The position numbers and the translations under genes are program-made. DNA of 64,000 nt from Salvia splendens (lineage: Eukaryota; Streptophyta; Magnoliopsida; Lamiales; Lamiaceae): assembly GCF_004379255.2 (NCBI RefSeq), contig NC_056038.1, positions 12,872,729 to 12,936,728 on the forward strand, written 5' to 3'. The notes under the pieces were generated by a model, which worked only from the letters and a program-made list of their open reading frames with translations, was not told the origin of the DNA and did not search any database. Every line of letters starts with the position of its first letter. Position 1 is the first letter of the stretch. This document shows positions 56,819 through 64,000 of the stretch, piece after piece.

Positions 56819-57201
56819 TCACAATTTCTCGTGCAGAACACCTTCAAGTAGCGATTTGGCTCGAAGTTCAGATTCGAATTGGTCTCGCTCAAGTTTCACT
56901 CTCTGAAAGTAACTGTCTTGGCTTGGCGATAGACTCGCATCAACCCATCGAAAAAAATTGCAATCATCTTCCTGCATAATACTTTCTCATTAATCTTTAT
57001 GCCAACAAAATTAATGGAAAAACGACCAAAATACATGGTTTTAACCTTCCATATTGGGCAGCGAAAGTAACGCCTACCCGGGTTAGCATCCGTCCTAGAT
57101 CTCACAAGCTCAGCCTCAAGATCGTGATTACACTTCACAATTTCGGGACGAGGCCAATTCCAATTGAAGCTTGAGCCGAAAGATTGAGAAGAAGAAGACA
57201 T
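56819..57201 (-). CDS. GRF-type zinc-finger protein carried by the MULE, 102 aa
   Basis: Two exons: 57046-57201 (MSSSSQSFGSSFNWNWPRP..., CNHDLEAELVRSRTDANPGR RYFRCPIWK) and 56819-56971 (EDDCNFFRWVDASLSPSQDS...). Together they form the GRF zinc ribbon C-x-H...C...C with the signature NPGRR and FFRWVD. GRF domains bind single-stranded nucleic acid in other proteins. A coiled-coil-like tail follows (VKLERDQFESELRAKSLLEG). The TGA at 56819 may be premature, since the same frame continues with similar heptad-like sequence (MKTEECDALALIIGK) to about 56700. It is transcribed toward the transposase and sits just inside the right TIR, whose promoter it may use. Confidence 0.72.
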
Positions 57202-57957
57202 TGCCACACGACCTGAATTCAATTTGACAGTACAAAATTCTAATCAGCAATGCAATTTCGCCGAAAGATAGCACATAGCACATAACACAAAAACTAAAAT
57301 CATAATTCCGCCCAACCAAGAATTGCAAAATTTTCCACATGCACCGACTGTAACCCTACAACCATTAAATTCGACCAAGAATTACAAAATAGTTTTCCAG
57401 ATGCCCGATAGTAACCAATAATTGCAAAATAAAATTCCAAATCGCCTAAACCCTTGTGGATACCCTAAATTCAGCGAAATCCAGATGAAATCCCCTAAAT
57501 TCCAGCTGCCGAACAGATGCCGAACAAATTAAATCCCCTAAATTACCAGATCCCGAACAAATTAAATCCCCTAAATTCCCAGATGCCGAACAAAATAACT
57601 ATTTGCCTATTATGTTTAGAGAGGGAAATATGAAAGCAGACGAAAGATGAAAGACGAAAATGAAACAGAGAGGGAGGAAAGATGAAAGAAAATATTTGAA
57701 TTGAATTATGATTACTATTCTGCTTGACAAGACAGCCCCTGCACATGCAGACTATGTGCAGCAATAGGGTGCAGGTGTAGTACGTAAAAAGTCTAAACTG
57801 CCCTTCAGCCCATTTGGGCATTTTCGCCCGGAAAATGGCAAAATATACACGATTTGTGATTATATATTTTGTTAGATCCCTGTGATGTGATTTTTAAATG
57901 TTAGGGACCTCTGCTGTTACAAGGCGAAAAGTTAGGGCCCTTTGGTGCAGTTCACTC

Positions 57958-58133
57958 TTTCCCTTTTTAGTAAAAAAATCATTTCTCTTACTTTATTATC
58001 CACCTATTCTCTCTTTACTTCTCTACTTTTTCTCTCTCTCGTACTTTACTCTCTCTACTTTAACTCTTTAAATATCAATTCCTTAGATCCCATGCCCGAA
58101 AGAAATGATTCGCTTATCTTGGGACAGAGGGAG
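57958..58133. mobile_element. right part of the Stowaway MITE split by the MULE
   Basis: Ends CGCTTATCTTGGGACAGAGG-GAG followed by TA (58134-58135). It begins with the second TTTCCCTTT of the MULE. Confidence 0.85.
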
Positions 58134-58615
58134 TATGACTGGATAATAAAATTTAATAATATTTTCGTGAATTTTCATATATTTCTATAACCACTTGTAT
58201 ATCAATATAATTATCATTATGGGTGACAAATCGTGCGTATTGGTTCGTTATTGGGTCAACCTGATAATGACTCAACCTAATAATGCCCAAACCCGAACTC
58301 GTCATGTTGAGGAATCGGTAAACCCGAACACGAATCCGACTGGCTACCTTCGAACCCGAAACACGACCCCCACCCAACATAAACCCATTAATGACACGAT
58401 ATTATATAGGTTGAGACGACATGATAACAACCCGAACCTGATATTACACGATTAAAATATGATATTACATGATTAAATCTAATATTACACGATTAAACCT
58501 TATTTTTCCACCTAATTTACACGATAAAAATCCATTTTATACAATTTAAACCCGATTTACAAGAAATTAAAATATTACAGTTAAATATATTTTTTAAATA
58601 ATAAAAATAATAATA
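58134..58615. other. unclassified repeat-like sequence
   Basis: GGGTGACAAATCGTGCGTA at about 58219 and the following AACCCGAAC-rich stretch resemble one end of a hAT-type MITE with a CGGGTT-rich subterminal region. Repeated ATTACACGATTAAA units follow (58440-58500). No matching other end, no gene. Confidence 0.4.
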
Positions 58616-58816
58616 CTCCCCAAAAATAGAAACATTTGAAATGACATGGGTTTTAATGCAAAATTTGGTAAAGTAAGAGAGAGAAAGAAAAGTGTGTTAG
58701 TGGAAAATGGATCCCACTTCATTAGAGAGAAAGAAATTTCCTAAAAATGAAAGTTTCTATTTTTAGGGGACGGGCCAAAAAGAAAAGAATTTATATTTTT
58801 AGGGGGACGGAGGGAG
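58616..58816. mobile_element. Stowaway MITE
   Basis: The ends CTCCCCAAAAATAGAAAC and (inverse) CTCCCTCCGTCCCCCTAAAA lie between TA dinucleotides. The right end is partly duplicated (GGGGACGGGCC and GGGGGACGGAGG). Confidence 0.8.
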
Positions 58817-58829
58817 TAATACTTCCTAT

Positions 58830-59450
58830 TGTTGCATAAGGAACTCGTCTTCATTTCATTATCTCAGATTTTGTCTTGGAACACATCGATGTAAGATTTT
58901 CGAGATAAAAATATTTTTCTTGGAATCTTGCACGATAAAGCGTTTAAGCACTACACTGATGTAAGATTCTTGAGATATATTCTTCTTCCGATATTGGATA
59001 ACCTTGATCCTAGAATGCGATTAGCTTCGCTCATATCTTTCATTCCAACCTGGATAACCAATTCATCCAAGCCCCTTGGCCTAGCGGTAAAGGGTGCTGG
59101 ATACCGCGTCCATCCTGGAGGTCTCGAGTTCGAACCCTGGGTGGCGTAATTTGTCTTTCCTCCTTGTTATAGGAGTTGATTTGTAATTTCCTTCTTCATA
59201 TATATGATATTAATATATGAAGTTAATTTTAAAAAAAAAAAAAAAAAAAAAAACCTGGATAACCAATTCCTCACGTCTGACAACTATCTTTTTGCCGTTT
59301 CCAAATAATAGGAAGTCATCTACTTAGAGAGTCAAGAATATCAAATTCACACCTTCATACTCTTCTGTACACACAGCTTTCATCAAGGCATTGCTCAAAA
59401 CCAAGGAATTTGACTGCTTAATCGAAACACAGTTTCCATAATTTTAAAAA
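58830..59450 (-). pseudogene. copia reverse-transcriptase remnant, split by a SINE
   Basis: The minus strand reads VDDFLLFGNGKKIVVRREEL, then VGMKDMSEANRILGSRLSNI and RRIYLKNLT, with several stops. It matches the region from the RT active site (YVDD, with Y mutated to a stop) to the start of RNase H of Ty1/copia. The SINE at 59065-59251 interrupts it. Confidence 0.7.
59065..59251 (+). mobile_element. tRNA-derived SINE with A tail
   Basis: Pol III A box (TTGGCCTAGCGGTAAAGGG) and B box (GAGTTCGAACCCTGG) at the 5' end, then an unrelated body and an A tail (59231-59251). The exact 18-bp duplication AACCTGGATAACCAATTC is at 59047-59064 and 59252-59269. The tRNA-like head ends without a 3' acceptor strand, so it is not a tRNA gene. 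Confidence 0.93.
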
Positions 59451-59519
59451 ACATAGAGGGGTGATAAAAAATGGTCCATTCCCCACAAGAGAGCATGATA
59501 CAAGCGGATCAAAAAAGTA

Positions 59520-60289
59520 CTTCATTCGTTCCTTGTTAATTAAGTCATTTACCATTTCGGAAAGTTCTAAGATAATTGAGTCATTTCTATTTTTGACAAA
59601 AATCTACTAGCACTATCTCCTACTTTATTCTCTTTTCGTCTCTCTTACTTTACTCTATGTTTTACTCCCTCCATCCCTTACTAAGTGAGACATTACTTTT
59701 TTACACCGGTTTTAAGAAAGTCCTTTGTTAGTTAAGTGGAGAGAATAAAATGAGATAGACAAAAAATTACAGAGGAAAAAATAAGAGAGGGTGGAAAAAA
59801 GGAAATGACTCACTTAGCTCGGAACATCCCAAAAAGGAATGTAAATAAATATATTTTATTCTTCCATTATATTTCTTAAGAAATACTAGTAATAAAGATT
59901 AAACTATAGTAGTAATATATAAAAATTATTTTCCCCCCACTCTTCTAAAACTAATTTATACTAGGAATATATAAAAATTCTTATTACTATAATATTATCA
60001 TCAGTAAAATGGCGAACGACAAGAGGGAGAAGACGGCAACCAACCCCCATTTTAAAACTATTTTCAACTTCTCAAAAGTGTGAAATAATGGAAGCATTTT
60101 GGAAAAATAATGAGGAAAGAAGGGCACGAAAGACCATAAATAATGAAAAAAAGACTTCAAATGATATTATACCCATACGTAGAGGCATCTGGTGCATTTT
60201 ACAAAACATGGGTACCTCCATCAAATGATTAGCTATACATAGGGGCTAATTTTATAGTTCACTCAAATCAATTAACAAGGAACGAGGTG
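59520..60289. mobile_element. composite Stowaway-like element
   Basis: TTCATTCGTTCCTTGTTAAT at the left pairs with the inverse of the right end (CACCTCGTTCCTTGTTAATT), TA outside both. A second Stowaway end (CTCCCTCCATCCCTTACTAA, about 59665) lies inside, with a possible partner near 59820-59840 (GAACATCCCAAAAAGGAATG). Nested insertion is likely; exact limits uncertain. Confidence 0.5.
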
Positions 60290-60818
60290 TAGCAATGAAG
60301 ATTGTTACACATTCTGATATCTGATGTGAAAGTGTGCTAGGCCAACTAGTAGTAATCCATGTTGTCGCACTTAAGATGTCCACCTTCCTTAAGTTTATCT
60401 CACTCAAAATATCCTTTTTTTTTGGAAATAAATCTTCATTTTCTTTCTTTATTAAAATATTATATTATTTTTTCCTTTGTACTTAGGCCATCCGCAACGC
60501 TGTTTCTTATCCGTCTCTTAACCGTCTCATCCCTTAACTATTCATGGGTCTCACTGTACTTTTCACTCCATCTCTTAACTAAGAGACAGAACCTGAAACC
60601 CTCCATCTCTTATCCGTCTCTTAACTATCTCTTAATTTACTATTCATTCAATTTCATTTTTTATTTTTTTTTCAACAAATTCAATTAATAAAAAAATACA
60701 CTTCATTAAATAAAATAAAAATACAACTTAAAATCCTAAAAATACATAATTAAATTCGTGGCAAAATAAATAAATAAAAGACATAATTTAAATTACAATT
60801 TTATAGAAATTAAAAAAA

Positions 60819-61928
60819 CTACTCCGCCGACGAATCATCTCCCGAAGGCGGTGGCGGTGCACTGAAGCTACCTGGAGGCGGAATACCAATTTGTCTTGCC
60901 ATATACTCAATTTCGGCAAGATGGGCTTGGTATAGTGGAGGCGTCATGCGGGAAGTGTCCGCCATCGTGGCAGTCAAGTACATGGACAATAGGGTGTTCG
61001 AGCCCAAGCCCGCCTGGCTTGATTTGCCTCGACCCTTCCTCCCTCTAGCCTCATTCGCCCCTTACGGCCGACGGCGCCCACGAGAGGACCCCCGGCATCG
61101 TCTGTCGTGCCCTCAACCTCCTGCGAGGCGCCTCTTGTGCGGCGCTGCCCGACCGCCCCCACTAGAGGAGTATTGGCCACCCGCCGTGTGCTTCATGCAC
61201 TTCGAGGTTGAGCCCGAGCTAGACCGCACACCGTCGGCCCACCATTCCTCGTCTTTGACGGCCTCTCAGACATCGACATGTCTGAATTCTTTGCCGGTGT
61301 CGTCGAAGTAGACTCGCAAAGCCGATCTCAGAATGTTGGCTCCCGTGGCTCCGCTTTGGTAATGAGCCGCTTCGTCCTTGTAGATGCCGCAGAATTTTTT
61401 GACCTCCCTGTCGACTCGGTCAAAGTGAGCGCGGAGCATCTTCAATGTGCGGCGGCGGGACCCCTTTGGCTTGATCTCGTTGTCGGCCTCGGTGACCTTT
61501 TCCCAGAAGCACTTCCGAGATTATTGATTCCCGACGATGGGATCGTACGAGACGCTGATCCAGGCGTTGTACACCGTCATCGTGTCCTTGCGGCTGTACG
61601 GATATCGGCCTGCCTCCTCATCCTCCTCGGTCGGCTCCGCCTCTTCCTCCACGGCGTCGAATGCCCTGGAGCTTCCACCGCCCCGTCCTCCTTCAGGATG
61701 GAGTTCATCCGGATAATCTTCCCGAATTTGGGATAACCCCTGCGAATACCTCGGGGCGGAGGGACGAGCGTATGCATCCACATCAAAATGGGGTGGTTGG
61801 TACCCCCGGCGTCGACGAGCCCTAGGTGCCCGGCGTAGACGAACCGGAACCACCCAACACGTTGTACATGTCACCCAGTCGCCAAACACGTTGATGTCGA
61901 ACCCGCCAGAGTTTCCGTCACCGGACAT
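60819..61928 (-). pseudogene. Harbinger ORF1 (Myb/SANT-like DNA-binding protein), decayed
   Basis: Starts MSGDGNSGGFDINVFGDWV. The trihelix/Myb-like core is readable as AWISVSYDPIVGNQ, stop, RKCFWEKVTEADNEIKPKGS, then HFDRVDREVKKFCGIYKDEA and ALRVYFDDTGKEF, a pattern typical of the ORF1 of PIF/Harbinger (Ping/Pong) elements, which binds the ends with the transposase. In-frame stops at about 61521, 61278 and 61120, plus a frame change near 61110. The C-terminal part resumes at 61007 (MGSNTLLSMYLTATMADTSR) and ends at 60819. Confidence 0.75.
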
Positions 61929-62149
61929 TTTGTGATGAGATGTTAGATGAAAATTGGAGAGGAAATGGAGATGATTTGGAGGATTTGATGTGTATTTGTG
62001 TGTGAAATGAGGATGAAATAGGAGTATTTATAGAGTAAAAATAAAATATATATATAAAAAATGAAAACGGTCGAAAACGGTAATATTATCGTTTTCGAAT
62101 TTTTAATTTTTTTATTAAATTCGACTTTAAAAAAATAATTTATAGCGTC

Positions 62150-62460
62150 AGCGTGACGACGCCCACTCGCGGGCCGGCGAGTGGGCGTCACGCATGGCGC
62201 CGGAGCGCGCCACGTCGCGCAAGCGCGTGGCGAGACAGCCCGCGCCATGTCTCGGCGTAACGGGCGTCTCGGCGAGATCGGGACGAGACGGGGCTCTGCA
62301 ACGCGTCTCGCCGCCGTCTTGCGCGACGTGGTGAGACAGCCCGCGCAGTGTCTCGGCGTAACGGGCGTCTCGGCGAGACCGGGACGAGACGGGGCTCTGC
62401 AACGCGTCTCGCCGCCGTCTCGTCCCGCCGAGACAAGATACGAGCCACCCGCGAGACCCA
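62150..62460. repeat. GC-rich subterminal tandem repeat of the Harbinger element
   Basis: Two copies of a 101-bp unit starting GAGACAGCCCGCGC (62232 and 62333), full of GTCTCG/CGAGAC inverted words. Its GC content contrasts strongly with the AT-rich surroundings. The adjacent 62155-62195 holds a CGCCCACTCGCGGGCC / GGCGAGTGGGCG hairpin. Confidence 0.88.
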
Positions 62461-62475
62461 TTGCGGGTGGCCTTA

Positions 62476-63535
62476 TTCCACTTAACTCATCCTCCTAAAA
62501 TTCTGCGCAATTAAAGAATGTAAATATATTGAGTTCGATAGATGGAAAACTATAATTCAGATTTTGTACATGATTCTGTCGAGTTTTTGTTGGCAGGATG
62601 TGCTGACAAGGTCAATAAGCCAACTGACAATTGATAATTCTGAACTTGATATTTTAGATAATTATTTCTGTCGATCATCTTTGAATTCGTACACAATTTC
62701 TGAAGCCCTGTTATACTTTGATCAAAGAGTGTACGTAGTATGTAGATTATTTAATTGGGGAATTTATTAATTAGTTTAACATTTAGTATTTACTGTACTA
62801 AATTAATAACAATAATGCTAATATAAATTTATTTTTAATTGCCACTTTGTTATCCTTTTTTCTCGACAATTACACTAAACGGATAAGGCAGTAGCTAGCC
62901 GTGCCAGTACCACAAAGTAAAACAAACAAGAAAAATAAAAACAATAACCAAGAAAATAACAAGAGTCCAAATTAAATAAAATAATAAAGTGAGAGTTCAA
63001 CAACGCTTAACAAGTTGGAGAATCATTGAAGTCTTCAATATAGTATCTTTCCATGCAAATTTATGAAGGTCCAAAACTGAACTGGCTCTACTACCCCGGC
63101 AGCCAAATTTTAAAAGAACATAATACTACTAGTATTTATTTTGTTATATTAAAAGTATTTAATTAGGTATTGGTTTATTAGGGTCCTCTTTAATGCTTAT
63201 AATATCATAATTCAAAACTAAAACTAAATCTACCCCCTTAAATTTTGAAATGAGTGGATGGGATTAAAACTCACAAATTTCAATAAATAGCAGACAAAAT
63301 ATCAACAGAAGAGTAATATCGTCATTATGTTATCATATGATAATTTTCGTGGGTGTTTTTTATATCAACATAGTGTATTACAAATATCAACAATATGACA
63401 TGAGAATATCAACACGCGTATAAGAAAATATCAACACAGATTTATTGATATTTTACCTACATTATATTGAGATTTTGCATACATATATTGAGAATTTTTT
63501 GCATTTGTTAATAAAATTTACTTATAAACATGTAC
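62476..63535. other. AT-rich intergenic region
   Basis: No gene or element recognised. TATCAACA words recur at 63300-63440. Confidence 0.5.
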
Positions 63536-63853
63536 GAAAAATGAAATATAATTTATCAAATTTCAACACCCGAACATCGTCGGAACATATGCAATTGAGA
63601 CTCGTTGGAATCCTTATAAAAGTATCTTTAATTTGATATATTTTTTACGAAAAAATAATTTAAATCGAGATAGTTACGTAAATTTAAAGTTTTAGAAAAA
63701 TGAAATATAATTTATCAAATTTCAACACCCGAACATCGTCGGAACATATGCAATTGAGACTCGTTGGAATCCTTATAAAAGTATCTTTAATTTGATATAT
63801 TTTTTACGAAAAAATAATTTAAATCGAGATAGTTACGTAAATTTAAAGTTTTA
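63536..63853. repeat. exact 159-bp tandem duplication
   Basis: 63536-63694 and 63695-63853 are identical by eye over 159 bases each, starting GAAAAATGAAATATAATTTA and ending AAATTTAAAGTTTTA. Non-coding. Confidence 0.95.
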
Positions 63854-64000
63854 AGATGATTTTGATGAGAGAGAATAGACATTAATACCCTTTAAGTATA
63901 TTTAATAATTTTTTTAATTTAAAATATAATTCATGTGACATTATTTAAACCACTAGATCTCCTAATCTAATGGTTAGGATTTGATCTTACACTACTAGAA

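Larger units (their letters stand above)
51334..57957 (+). mobile_element. Mutator-like element with decayed transposase and GRF gene, 6.62 kb
   Basis: Terminal inverted repeats of about 115 bp start GAGTGAACTACACAAAAGGC (left) and GAGTGAACTGCACCAAAGGG (inverse of the right). The exact 9-bp duplication TTTCCCTTT lies at 51325-51333 and 57958-57966. It encodes a MuDR-type transposase (51780-55893, plus) and a GRF zinc-finger gene (56819-57201, minus). A tandem repeat array separates the two. The transposase frame is broken, so the element is not autonomous now, although its ends are well preserved. Confidence 0.94.
60486..62472 (-). mobile_element. PIF/Harbinger element with decayed ORF1
   Basis: The ends GGCCATCCGCAACG and (inverse of the right) GGCCACCCGCAATG, and TTA at 60483-60485 and 62473-62475, fit the 3-bp TTA target. 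On the minus strand a TATA box CTCTATAAATACTCC (about 62018-62032) precedes ORF1. No DDE transposase is present, so it depends on another element. Confidence 0.85.

Noticed and set aside
59065..59150. Possible tRNA gene (A and B boxes present)
   Set aside because: No acceptor-stem pairing at the 3' side; followed by a SINE body and A tail, with an 18-bp target duplication.
60359..60688. 109-codon open frame
   Set aside because: Leu/Ser/Phe-rich low-complexity product that crosses the left end of the Harbinger element.
62148..62498. Arg/Ala-rich frames on both strands
   Set aside because: Produced by the GC-rich 101-bp tandem repeat, open in several frames by composition.

Overview
The window is nuclear DNA of a flowering plant, almost certainly a eudicot. 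Evidence: spliced genes with plant-type introns, a DUF761 gene pair, an ACD6/ITN1-like ankyrin membrane protein gene, Tnt1-like copia elements, and very many Stowaway MITEs with CTCCCTCCGTCCC ends and TA target duplications. An asterid such as Lamiales is possible, but the sequence alone does not settle it. The window is AT-rich, repeat-dense and gene-poor. I see three genes that look usable (two DUF761 genes and one ankyrin-PGG gene), one broken cellular gene (MYG1-like), one small GRF zinc-finger gene carried inside a transposon, and one intact retrotransposon polyprotein. Most of the rest is transposons at different stages of decay.

Layout. 0.4-8.6 kb: a divergent pair of DUF761 paralogues (minus at 0.4-0.9 kb, plus at 8.2-8.6 kb) with matching promoters. 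Between them lie Stowaway MITEs, a hAT-like element built from GGTATACCG palindromes, and copia and LINE remnants. 9.0-11.3 kb: a non-autonomous LTR element with old, diverged LTRs. 11.9-15.4 kb: AT-rich sequence with one MITE and a gypsy remnant. 15.4-25.8 kb: a MYG1-like gene on the minus strand. Its first three exons and last two exons are recognisable, its middle exons are not found, a 1.7-kb MULE sits just after the exon 3 donor, and a very young full-length copia (15385-20719) is inserted in its last codons. 26-27.6 kb: MITEs.

27.87-37.84 kb: a head-to-tail chain of seven TIR elements separated only by (TA)n microsatellites. Several share a terminal GGG-N-TGATC motif. The three largest carry minisatellite arrays, and two of those also carry gene-like fragments. 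I consider this the most unusual structure in the window.

38.3-47 kb: an ankyrin-PGG gene (44314-46924, six exons) whose promoter and first exon were tandemly duplicated. A 4.6-kb defective copia (38991-43564) sits in the upstream copy of exon 1. 47.9-51 kb: a dispersed repeat shared with 22-23 kb, then a probable solo LTR. 51.3-58.0 kb: a complete 6.6-kb Mutator-like element with 9-bp target duplications, inserted in a Stowaway. Its transposase is decayed and it carries a reverse-oriented GRF zinc-finger gene. 58-64 kb: a copia remnant hit by a SINE with an 18-bp target duplication, a PIF/Harbinger element with a decayed Myb-like ORF1, and an exact 159-bp tandem duplication.

The cellular genes show no sign of acting in one pathway. 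The region reads mainly as a record of nested insertion. LTR comparison by eye gives this order: 15385-20719 copia youngest (2 substitutions in about 667 bp), 38991-43564 copia intermediate (about 15 in 527), 8980-11334 element oldest (about 23 in 342).
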